Position numbers and translations under genes: made by a program. A DNA stretch of 7,468 nt. It comes from Candidatus Stahliibacteriota bacterium (GTDB lineage: Bacteria; Hydrothermota; UBA3073). This document shows, one piece after another, positions 1-5,939 of this stretch. The stretch is from contig DAOUSS010000071.1 of NCBI GenBank assembly GCA_030627085.1, positions 1 to 7,468 on the forward strand, given 5' to 3'. The notes beneath the pieces were generated by a model. The model searched no databases and was not told the origin of the DNA. It saw only the letters and a program-made list of their open reading frames with translations. Every line of letters begins with the position of its first letter. The stretch's first letter is position 1.

Positions 1-8
1 AGAATACT

Positions 9-62
9 TCAGAAGCATCTGAGGGGGTCAATCTCGACCCCAGACTTCACTTTTTTAATCAC
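9..62 (-). other. Possible start of a downstream gene or short leader ORF (17 codons)
   Basis: A very strong Shine-Dalgarno (AGGAGG at 73-78 on the minus strand) lies just downstream of mnmA. At the best spacing (8 nt) is an ATG (64-62), but the next codon is TGA. The overlapping GTG at 62-60, 10 nt from the Shine-Dalgarno, opens a 17-codon frame (start VIKKVKSGVEIDPL) ending in TGA at 11-9. It contains a 6-bp hairpin (24-29 with 36-41). It could be a leader peptide, a gene decayed by a premature stop, or noise; another frame stays open to the window edge. I recognise no product. Confidence 0.25.
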
Positions 63-83
63 ATATCTATCACCTCCTTCCAG

Positions 84-108
84 TAGAGACAGACCTTCAG
101 GTCTGTCC
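84..108. repeat. Small palindromic element downstream of mnmA
   Basis: GACAGACC (88-95) and GGTCTGTC (100-107) form a perfect 8-bp stem around a TTCA loop, preceded by GTAGA. No T-tract follows on the minus strand, so it is not a standard intrinsic terminator, although it lies 15 nt past the mnmA stop where one would be expected. The layout (GTAG, a purine-rich GxC arm, CCTTNNGG centre) resembles the short GTAGGGGC...GCCC palindromes I recall as dispersed repeats in several environmental bacteria. That family assignment is from memory and unverified. Confidence 0.45.
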
Positions 109-122
109 AAAAGCCTTGGTCA

Positions 123-961
123 TCATTTACTCCCTTGTTCTATCATTCCTCCACCCACTACTATATCTCCATCATAAAAGATTACAGTTTGCCCAGGGGT
201 AATAGCCATCTGAGGTTCTTTGAAATTTACGCGAACTCTGTCTTCATTCAGAGGGACAATCACCGCCTCAGCCTCCTTATGGCGGTATCTTATCTTTGCT
301 GTTACTTTTATAGGTTTTTTCAATTCCTTAATAGCAATCCAGTTTAACTGCGATGCTGTAAGTGCGTGTCCATACAATTCCTCTTTTTTACCTACCACAA
401 TAGCGTTCCTCTTTGGATCTATTCTCGTTACATATAGTGGTTCTTTTGCCCGCACGCCAACTCCACGACGCTGACCAATCGTATAAAATGGGATCCCTCT
501 ATGCTCACCTAAAATCTTACCTTGTTTGTTAAGTATGGGTCCTGGTTTCGCCGCTTCGTTAAAGAGAAAGGAGTAACCACCAGCGATGAAATCCTGACTG
601 TCTGGCTTGTCACCAACATCTAACCCGATTTTCCTCGCCATATTCCTCACTTCTTCTTTAGTATAATCGCCCAATGGAAATAGGCAATGCCCAAAAGGAC
701 ATCGGTTTTATATTCCTTTCTCAGGTCAAAGATGTGGAAAGAAATCCCCAACATCTCCGCTACTTTTCGGGCTTCCTCCACATCTTCCATCTCCCCAGGT
801 CCATAGCAGGCATGATGAGTCCTCTTCTCGCCAGGAGTTTTTTCATCCCATATTTTCATGGTCACTCCAATTACCTCGTAACCTTCTTCTTTAAGTAAAG
901 CGGCAGCAATGGATGAATCCACCCCACCACTCATCGCTACAATAACCCGAGTTTTAGACAT
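123..961 (-). pseudogene. mnmA: tRNA-specific 2-thiouridylase MnmA, broken by internal deletion and frameshift
   Basis: MnmA makes the s2U34 modification of tRNA-Lys/Glu/Gln using sulfur from a cysteine desulfurase. The N-terminal part (961 to about 690) has the PP-loop SGGVDSS and continues through FDLRKEYKTDVL. The C-terminal part (about 692 to 123, another frame) resumes at HCLFPLGDYTKEEVR and contains GEHRGIPFYTIGQRRG and the end VGGGMIEQ. Between them the family normally has about 80 residues, including the catalytic NPC..CN cysteine region, the ATGHY motif and KDQSYFL; none of these is present. Together the halves encode about 280 residues against a usual 350-370. The second half has only a TTG at 672-674 with no ribosome site. 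In KPDSQDFIAGGY the usual second catalytic cysteine is also absent. The start overlaps nadA by 8 nt. Either a real pseudogene or an assembly deletion. Confidence 0.85.
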
Positions 962-1853
962 ATTTTAGCATCGCCTCCAATGCCCTCCCGGCAGACTTGA
1001 TGATTCCTTCTGGCAGTTCGATGGCATAGCGTTCCTCCACAAGGGCAAGGTATACATCATTTAGAGTAGTTAGCTTCATACTTCGGCAGAGCTTGGCTGT
1101 ACCGGCAGTATAAAACTCCTTCCCCGAATTTTCCTTCTTCAACCGATGCATGAGCCCTTCTTCTGTTCCTATGAGAAATCTCTTTTTATCCGATTCTTTT
1201 GAAAAGTTCACCATAGCACTGGTTGACAGCACCTCATCGGCAAGGTCAATAACAGCGGGATTACATTCTGGATGGACAAGAAGCAGAGCATCTGGAAATT
1301 TTTTCTTTGCCAGAAGAACCCCTTCCTTTGTTATCCTTTCGTGGACATAGCAGTAACCATTCCATGGAATTATCTTTTTATTTGTAAATTGTTGACAGTA
1401 TGATGCAAGGTTTTTATCCGGGGTAAAGATGATTTCCTCTGCATCGATATTTTTCACCACCTTTACTGCATTTGCCGATGTGCAGCAGACATCAGATTCA
1501 GCCTTCACATCTGCATTGGTATTCACGTAGGAGACCACTTTCGCATCAGGATATTTTTCTTTCAACTCTCTTAACTCCTCAGCAGTTATCATATCTGCCA
1601 TTGGACAGCCTGCTTCTTTTACAGGAAGAAGGACGGTCTTCTCAGGTGATAGAATCTTTGCCGTCTCTGCCATAAATCTTACTCCGCAGAAGACTATTAT
1701 CCGTGCATCCGTTTTTGCTGCCTCTCTTGCCAGTCCCAGTGAATCGCCCAGGAAATCGTCAATCTCCTGGATTTCTGGTCTCTGATAATTGTGGACAAGG
1801 ATAATGGCATTCTTCTTCCTCTTCAATCTGACAATCTCTTCTACTATGTTCAT
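954..1853 (-). CDS. nadA: Quinolinate synthase NadA
   Basis: NadA condenses iminoaspartate with dihydroxyacetone phosphate to quinolinate, the second step of de novo NAD synthesis, using an oxygen-sensitive [4Fe-4S] cluster. The 299-residue length is normal for the short form. Family motifs are clear: HNYQRPEIQEIDDFLGDS (21-38), FCGVRFMAETAKIL (55-68), HPECNPAV (194-201) and GTEEGLMHRL (229-238). The three cluster cysteines are in the expected places: C83 (AGCPMAD), C168 (NGYCYVHE) and C256 (KLCRSMK). The last is usually followed by PNMK, so RSMK is a mild variant. The ATG forms an ATGA overlap with the stop of the upstream gene and has GGAGG close by. nadB and nadC are not in the window. Its place behind nifS and iscU fits a cluster-dependent client in an Fe-S operon. 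Confidence 0.96.
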   Translation of the reverse strand: MNIVEEIVRLKRKKNAIILVHNYQRPEIQEIDDFLGDSLGLAREAAKTDARIIVFCGVRFMAETAKILSPEKTVLLPVKEAGCPMADMITAEELRELKEKYPDAKVVSYVNTNADVKAESDVCCTSANAVKVVKNIDAEEIIFTPDKNLASYCQQFTNKKIIPWNGYCYVHERITKEGVLLAKKKFPDALLLVHPECNPAVIDLADEVLSTSAMVNFSKESDKKRFLIGTEEGLMHRLKKENSGKEFYTAGTAKLCRSMKLTTLNDVYLALVEERYAIELPEGIIKSAGRALEAMLKYV

Positions 1854-2887
1854 TTTCCCTCCAGCCCTTTAAAAAATGCCGGCCAGAAAGGATCCTGCTC
1901 TGGGATCTTTAATGGTTCCTCGCTTCCATCAAGTCGAATTATGGTTCTTCCCTTCTCTTTGGGAATCACATCACCAATTATAGATGAGGGAATACCTTCC
2001 TTTGCAAGTGCTTTCACAATACCATCTGCCTTCTCGGGTGAAGCGGTTATGATGAGTGTTCCTTCAGAAATAGCCTCTACTGGGTCTATATCAAGACACT
2101 CCATAACGAGTTTTATCTCATCCGGATATACAAACTTTTTCTCATCTACAAGCATTCCGACATCCGAGGCACTCGTCACCTCAAAGAGGCCACCCACAAC
2201 ACCGCCCTCAGTTGCATCGTGCATCGCCGTTACTCCACCGCAGGACTTTGCGATAAGGGCATCTGTAACAACGGTCATCTCCTTCAAATATCTCCTTGCT
2301 TTCTCTATTATCTTTGGCGATAACTTTTTGAGCAATTTCTCCTCGTAAACCAGGGCAAGAAGTCCGGTCGCCTCAATCGCTGGACCCTTAGTAAGAATAA
2401 CTCTATCTCCTATCTTTGCACCCTTTGGTGTGACATAGTCATCTTTATCTGCAATTGCAAACACAGTTATTCCACCTATGATGGGTGTATTCACCGCTGG
2501 ATAATATCCTGTATGCCCTCCAACGATGGAGATATCAAGTTCCTTTGCCGTCTTGTGGATAGAATCTACAATCGCCTTGAAATCTTCATCTTTTGTATCA
2601 GGGGACATTAATAGGCTATAGGTCATATATTCAGGCTTTACTCCCGTTACCGCAACATCTGAAGCACCAATATGGACAATATACCAGCCGAAAGTATCTA
2701 GCGATTCTCCTGGTGTCGGGAATATTGGGTCTTCAGCAATTACCAAAACCTTGTTATTCCCAATATCAATTACTGACGCATCTACACCTGTCTGTGGCGG
2801 GACGATGACCTTTTTATTATCCCTGCCAAGCCTCTGCATCACAAACTTTTCAAAAGTATCGAGGTCAATCTTACCTATTTTTGACAT
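1850..2887 (-). CDS. PurM/HypE/ThiL-superfamily (AIR synthase-related) protein
   Basis: A 345-residue protein with the two-domain fold of the AIR synthase superfamily (PurM, HypE, SelD, ThiL), whose members bind ATP and phosphorylate or activate small substrates. Visible motifs are GVDASVID (34-41), AEDPIF (51-56), HIGASDVAVTGVKP (72-85, the HypE/PurM-like ASDVA loop), VGGHTG (122-127), MHDATEGGVVGGLFE (222-236) and SEGTLIITASPE (274-285). It lacks the C-terminal cysteine (PRIC-type end) that HypE needs for cyanide-ligand synthesis, ending in FFKGLEGK, so true HypE is unlikely; the N-terminal Cys/Sec signature of SelD is absent too. No hyp genes are nearby. The start overlaps thiN by 17 nt, with a GGGGGAAG ribosome site. 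Pairing with thiN makes a thiamine-related role, such as a ThiL-like kinase, an attractive but unproven idea. Confidence 0.85.
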   Translation of the reverse strand: MSKIGKIDLDTFEKFVMQRLGRDNKKVIVPPQTGVDASVIDIGNNKVLVIAEDPIFPTPGESLDTFGWYIVHIGASDVAVTGVKPEYMTYSLLMSPDTKDEDFKAIVDSIHKTAKELDISIVGGHTGYYPAVNTPIIGGITVFAIADKDDYVTPKGAKIGDRVILTKGPAIEATGLLALVYEEKLLKKLSPKIIEKARRYLKEMTVVTDALIAKSCGGVTAMHDATEGGVVGGLFEVTSASDVGMLVDEKKFVYPDEIKLVMECLDIDPVEAISEGTLIITASPEKADGIVKALAKEGIPSSIIGDVIPKEKGRTIIRLDGSEEPLKIPEQDPFWPAFFKGLEGK

Positions 2888-3452
2888 AATCTTCCCCCAG
2901 TGACCCTACTCGCTCTACAATTTCTACTGCCGACTTTCCAATAAGCACAGAGACAGACTCTTTACCAACAGCACCGGTTTCATAAGCAATATCTGGAACT
3001 CTGCCATTTACAGATCGTATTACTTCAGCAACCTTCCAAACCATAGAATCACCTTCTTTTCGCTTCCTCTCCTCAGGTTCTTTTGATCTATCTACACAAC
3101 CCATAAGTAAATTGTTTTTCTCACAGTATTCCTTGAGCCATTTTCCAAAATCATTATTATAGATAAAATTAATCCCTGCTCTCATTTCTGGATTGACCTT
3201 CATTATTTCGATAATAAACCTTGCCATATGGGATGAGGCACCAAATTTAGGAAATCCAGAAGCCTTAGGATATCCATTCACCACAGTTATCCTGCCCTCA
3301 ATACCAGCGACATCCTCTTTTGATTTTGCGTTGGGAAGGGCATATACCAAATTCGTTCTCACCTCTGGAATGAGATAAGCAAAGGAATGAGACTTTTCAA
3401 GCATCATTACCGCTTGTAGCACATTTCCCAGAACTAAATCTTTTTCATTCAT
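2871..3452 (-). CDS. thiN: Stand-alone ThiN-type thiamine-phosphate synthase
   Basis: The 193 residues match the ThiN domain, best known as the C-terminal half of archaeal ThiDN, which joins HMP-pyrophosphate and thiazole phosphate to give thiamine monophosphate in place of bacterial ThiE. Signature stretches are IPEVRTNLVYALP (28-40), VAGIEGRI (48-55), FGASSHMARFI (70-80), DRSKEPEE (121-128) and PDIAYETGAVGKE (153-165). The ASSHMAR segment carries the His and Arg typical of the family. There is no ThiD kinase domain and no helix-turn-helix domain, so neither ThiDN nor a ThiR-type regulator. A ligand-sensing role for a lone ThiN domain cannot be ruled out. Its ATG forms an ATGA overlap with the iscU stop and has only a weak ribosome site, so it is probably translationally coupled. 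Confidence 0.85.
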   Translation of the reverse strand: MNEKDLVLGNVLQAVMMLEKSHSFAYLIPEVRTNLVYALPNAKSKEDVAGIEGRITVVNGYPKASGFPKFGASSHMARFIIEIMKVNPEMRAGINFIYNNDFGKWLKEYCEKNNLLMGCVDRSKEPEERKRKEGDSMVWKVAEVIRSVNGRVPDIAYETGAVGKESVSVLIGKSAVEIVERVGSLGEDYVKNR

Positions 3453-3841
3453 AACTTAACCTTATTTTTCAATTCTTGCTTCTTTTTATAGTCTCCGATC
3501 GCAGCTTTTACTCCATCTTCTGCCAGTAGCGAGCAATGCATCTTAATTGGGGGCAAACCATCCAGTGCATTCGCCACAGTCCTGTTCGTTATCTTAAGCG
3601 CCTCTTCTATTGTCTTGCCTTTAACGAGCTCGGTTACCATAGACGATGTTGCAATGGCTGCTCCGCATCCAAAAGTCTCAAACTTTATATCTGTGATTAC
3701 ATCATCCTTGACCTTGATATAGATAGCCATAATATCACCACAAATGGGATTACCAGCCCTACCGACACCATCTGCATTCTCTATCCTACCAACATTCCTC
3801 GGGTGCATGAAATGCTCCATCACCTTTTCTGAGTATCCCAT
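3449..3841 (-). CDS. iscU: Iron-sulfur cluster scaffold protein IscU/NifU N-terminal type
   Basis: A 130-residue single-domain scaffold on which the desulfurase assembles [2Fe-2S]/[4Fe-4S] clusters before transfer to apo-proteins. The three cluster cysteines are present: C34 in NPICGD, C59 in FGCGAAIA and C103 in HCSLLAEDG, with the conserved Asp D36. LPPIK (96-100) just before C103 matches the HscA-chaperone recognition motif of IscU, although no hscA or hscB is visible here. The absence of a SufU-type zinc-site insertion favours the IscU/NifU class. AGGAGG lies six nt before the ATG, within the 3' end of the desulfurase gene, and the two genes overlap by 22 nt, suggesting coupled translation of enzyme and scaffold. 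Confidence 0.95.
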   Translation of the reverse strand: MGYSEKVMEHFMHPRNVGRIENADGVGRAGNPICGDIMAIYIKVKDDVITDIKFETFGCGAAIATSSMVTELVKGKTIEEALKITNRTVANALDGLPPIKMHCSLLAEDGVKAAIGDYKKKQELKNKVKL

Positions 3842-5049
3842 CTTAATCCTCCTTCTCTACCTTTTCTAAAAGGTGACATTGCTCGTAGTTTTTTGACGAT
3901 CGGTGGTAAAACTTCTATCACATGGTCTATATCCTCTTCGGTATTATTACGCCCCAGACTGAATCTAAGAGACCCGTGTGCTACCTCTGGTGGAATTCCA
4001 AGAGCCAAAAGAACGTGAGAAGGCTCGAGTGTTCCAGATGTGCAAGCACTCCCACTCGATGCTGCAATACCCTCCAAATCCAGATTGAGTAGCATTGACT
4101 CTCCCTCCACATACTTCACGCAAATATTTAGAGTTCCAGCAAGCCTTTTTTCTGGATGCCCATTTATAATAACATCATCTATTTTTTCCACGATCGCCTT
4201 CTCTAATCTATCTCTCAAAGCCTTCGGTTTCTTTTCCTCTTTCTCCTGTTCTTCCATAGCAATTTCACAAGTCTTTCCAAGTCCAACAATCCCAGGGACA
4301 TTCTCGGTTCCTGCTCTTCTATTTCTTTCGTGATGACCACCATGTAAAAGACTATTAATCTTTGTCCGCTTTCTAATAAAGAGAGCCCCAACACCCTTAG
4401 GACCATAAAATTTGTGACCTGATAGCGATAAAAGGTCTACACCAAGCTCATTAACATCTATAGGTATCTTCCCCACAGTTTGAACTGCATCGGTATGAAA
4501 ATAAATTCGTGGTTTGTTATTCGTTATTCGTTGTTTGTTAATTTCTTGTAGTATTTTACCTATCTCTTCTATTGGCTCAATCGTTCCTATCTCGTTATTA
4601 GCATGCATAATAGTGATTAGAATTGTCTTATCAGTAATTGCATTCCTCAATTCATCCAAATCTACAATTCCATATTTATTAACGCCAATATATGTCACCT
4701 GGAATCCTTGTTTTTCAAGCCACTTGCAGGTATTGAGTACTGCGTGATGTTCTATCTTGGAGGTTATTATATGATTACCTTTTTCTTTATTGGCATAGGC
4801 AATCCCCTTAATTGCGAAATTGTCTGCCTCTGTACCTCCTGATGTAAAAACAATTTCTTCGGGTTTGGCGTTGAGTATTTTCGCCAGCTTGCTTCTTGCT
4901 GCCTCTACTGCCTCTCGTGCCTCCTGTGCAAACTTATAGATACTTGAGGGATTGCCATACAATTTATTAAAGTAAAGCTTCATTGCCTCTACCACTCTTT
5001 CATCCGTAGAGGTGGTAGCATTATAATCCAGGTATATAAACCTACCCAT
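3820..5049 (-). CDS. iscS: Cysteine desulfurase, NifS/IscS family
   Basis: A PLP enzyme that converts cysteine to alanine and passes the sulfur as a persulfide to the scaffold and other acceptors. I chose the ATG at 5049 (MGRFIYLDYNATT, 409 residues) rather than an upstream in-frame ATG at 5088, because GGGAGGTG sits correctly before it and the family begins near YLDYNATT. Key residues are H101 (IEHHAVL, PLP stacking), DAVQ (187-190), PLP lysine K213 in SGHKFYGPKG, ERNRRAGTEN (241-250) and catalytic C336 in SSGSACTSG. Residues about 171-181 (NKQRITNNKPR) are an unusual insertion before FHTDAVQ, encoded by four tandem 7-bp repeats. The last about 16 residues (FRKGREGG...QKR) extend past the usual MSP ending and overlap the next gene. 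NifS versus IscS naming is not decided by sequence alone. Confidence 0.95.
   Translation of the reverse strand: MGRFIYLDYNATTSTDERVVEAMKLYFNKLYGNPSSIYKFAQEAREAVEAARSKLAKILNAKPEEIVFTSGGTEADNFAIKGIAYANKEKGNHIITSKIEHHAVLNTCKWLEKQGFQVTYIGVNKYGIVDLDELRNAITDKTILITIMHANNEIGTIEPIEEIGKILQEINKQRITNNKPRIYFHTDAVQTVGKIPIDVNELGVDLLSLSGHKFYGPKGVGALFIRKRTKINSLLHGGHHERNRRAGTENVPGIVGLGKTCEIAMEEQEKEEKKPKALRDRLEKAIVEKIDDVIINGHPEKRLAGTLNICVKYVEGESMLLNLDLEGIAASSGSACTSGTLEPSHVLLALGIPPEVAHGSLRFSLGRNNTEEDIDHVIEVLPPIVKKLRAMSPFRKGREGGLRWDTQKR
4513..4540. repeat. Four tandem heptamers inside the cysteine desulfurase gene
   Basis: Read on the plus strand, positions 4513-4540 are four consecutive heptamers: TTTGTTA, TTCGTTA, TTCGTTG, TTTGTTA (consensus TTYGTTR). 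They encode the extra residues around 171-180 of the desulfurase. Because four units are 28 bp, which is not a multiple of three, the insertion must have been accompanied by small flanking changes to keep the frame. TTCGTTA also occurs in the spacer upstream of the gene (5119-5125, 5227-5233, and inverted at 5136-5142). Confidence 0.8.
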
Positions 5050-5090
5050 ATTCTCACCTCCCTCTGGACAATTTCTTGTGCCTTTCACAA

Positions 5091-5241
5091 AACTCGTAAT
5101 CCTTTACATTTCTCGTTTTTCGTTATCGAGGCTCGTAACGAAGCTCGACCTTTTGATGCTCGATACTCGTCTCCATACGGATCCTGCGAACTGTATTTAT
5201 CCAGTCTCAAGCTTCCAGCTTCAAGTTTCGTTACGAGTTTC
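5091..5241. repeat. Repeat-rich spacer between iscR and the desulfurase gene
   Basis: The 219-bp gap (5050-5268) holds no gene. It carries CTCGTAACGAA at 5132-5142 and its exact inverse TTCGTTACGAG at 5227-5237, a near-inverse TTCGTTATCGAG at 5119-5130 directly beside the first copy, and a partial copy AACTCGTAA at 5091-5099. Further GCTCGA/CTCGAT and AGCTTC-type words lie between. On RNA, TTCGTTA (5119-5125) could pair with TAACGAA (5136-5142). No T-tract follows, so a terminator is not evident. The spacer interrupts an otherwise tightly packed operon, so RNA processing or attenuation between iscR and the downstream genes is possible. Confidence 0.6.
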
Positions 5242-5268
5242 CTCACCGTTTACCCAGTTTCGAACTCC

Positions 5269-5703
5269 TTAGTTTTGTGAAGCCCTAGACAACTTCCTCT
5301 CTCGCATTTTGACCATATCTTCCAAGGTTATGGAATCAAGGATTTCCAACATCGCCTTTTTTAGTTTTTCCCAGATCTCGCGAGTGACACACACATCAAC
5401 CTGACTACATATTTTTGGGTCATCTACACATGCCACCAGTGAAATCGGTCCTTCCACGGCTTGAATTATCTGACTTAATTTAATTTCTTTGGGCAATTTT
5501 GCTAAACTAAATCCTCCGTGTTGTCCTCGCATACTTTGAACTAAACCTGTGGACACGAGGGCGGTCATTATATGTTCAAGATACCTTTCTGAAATTTCTT
5601 GCCTTCTGGCTGTATCCTTCAGTAACACTGGTCCCTTTCCATAATGAAGGGCTAAATCTAACATTGCCCTGGTACCATAGCGCCCTCTTGTAGAAAGTTT
5701 CAT
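5269..5703 (-). CDS. iscR: Rrf2-family transcriptional regulator, IscR-like
   Basis: A 144-residue winged-helix regulator at the head of the Fe-S operon. The N-terminal RGRYGTRAMLDLA (6-18) and recognition region ISERYLEHIMTAL (37-49, with E43 as in E. coli IscR) are typical, as is SMRGQHGGFSLA (57-68). The cluster-binding loop has three cysteines, C92, C99 and C105, spaced as in IscR. The fourth ligand of E. coli IscR (His in CLTH) is here an Arg (CVTR), so the cluster environment must differ. By analogy it senses Fe-S status and represses its own operon. The ATG at 5703 is preceded by GGAGGGGGG and a consensus promoter; an imperfect dyad lies between promoter and start. The gene ends 219 bp before the desulfurase gene, unlike the overlapping genes that follow. 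Confidence 0.92.
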   Translation of the reverse strand: MKLSTRGRYGTRAMLDLALHYGKGPVLLKDTARRQEISERYLEHIMTALVSTGLVQSMRGQHGGFSLAKLPKEIKLSQIIQAVEGPISLVACVDDPKICSQVDVCVTREIWEKLKKAMLEILDSITLEDMVKMRERKLSRASQN

Positions 5704-5716
5704 CCCCCCTCCAAGA

Positions 5717-5740
5717 TTACTATTATCATCATTTTAGTGA
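5717..5740. promoter_or_regulatory. Candidate IscR operator over the iscR transcription start
   Basis: TTACTA (5717-5722) and TAGTGA (5735-5740) form an imperfect dyad (one mismatch in six) separated by 12 bases, lying between the -10 box and the ribosome site. The position suits autorepression by the Rrf2-family product of the next gene. The match is short and AT-rich, so chance is a real alternative. Confidence 0.3.
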
Positions 5741-5741
5741 T

Positions 5742-5770
5742 ATTATAACATAAAAGAAAAGATTTGTCAA
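5742..5770 (-). promoter_or_regulatory. Consensus sigma-70 promoter for the iscR operon
   Basis: On the minus strand TTGACA (5770-5765) is followed by exactly 17 bases and TATAAT (5747-5742), a perfect match to the housekeeping promoter consensus. It lies about 40 bp upstream of the iscR ATG. Such a strong promoter fits a gene set normally held down by a repressor. Confidence 0.9.
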
Positions 5771-5780
5771 GTAAAAAATT

Positions 5781-5829
5781 GGACGCAGATTAACGCGAAT
5801 TGTATGGATTTTTTAAAAATCAAAAAATC
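5781..5829. repeat. Possible relic of a dispersed repeat upstream of the iscR promoter
   Basis: GGACGCAGATTAACGCGAAT (5781-5800) and the palindromic AT-rich stretch GATTTTTTAAAAATC (5807-5821) followed by AAAAAATC resemble the CGCAGATTAACGC...GATTTTTT wording I recall from dispersed intergenic repeats in many environmental bacteria. On the minus strand GATTTTTT and AAAAAATC can also form an 8-bp AT hairpin. The family link is from memory. Confidence 0.35.
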
Positions 5830-5860
5830 TTGCAATGTCTGACCTCATTAATAATAAAGC

Positions 5861-5922
5861 GATAGGAACGGGCCTCCTACTTATAGCCTGAATAAAGGAG
5901 ACCCCTTGATAAAATTCCTATC
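5861..5922. repeat. Two-part 62-bp hairpin downstream of the permease gene
   Basis: An outer perfect 8-bp arm pair, GATAGGAA (5861-5868) and TTCCTATC (5915-5922), encloses an inner pair, GGGCCTCCT (5870-5878) with AGGAGACCC (5896-5904). The inner pair has one C/A mismatch on the plus strand but a G-U wobble in minus-strand RNA, so it pairs throughout in a transcript of the permease gene, 18 nt past its stop. After the stem the minus strand reads GCTTTATTATTAATG, only weakly T-rich. A permease terminator is the likeliest role; a small mobile palindrome or a structured RNA is possible. The 236-bp gap 5704-5939 contains no gene. Confidence 0.55.
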
Positions 5923-5939
5923 TCTCAAGAAACTGAAAC

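Noticed and set aside
97..126. Nine-codon ORF starting in the mnmA stop (MMTKAFGQT)
   Set aside because: An ATGA overlap is easily produced by chance, and nothing beyond a weak GGGAG supports it.
674..898. Plus-strand open frame across the mnmA junction
   Set aside because: It is antisense to well-recognised MnmA sequence, has no ribosome site and no recognisable product.
1791..2348. 185-codon plus-strand open frame
   Set aside because: It is antisense to the AIR synthase-related gene, with a low-complexity serine-rich translation typical of a shadow frame.
1850..2887. hypE or selD assignment
   Set aside because: The HypE C-terminal cysteine and the SelD N-terminal Cys/Sec motif are both absent, and no hydrogenase or selenium genes are nearby.
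3859..3874. ACCTTTT/AAAAGGT palindrome before the iscU ribosome site
   Set aside because: The loop is too tight, the stem is AT-rich, and it lies within the desulfurase coding end; too weak to call a regulatory hairpin.
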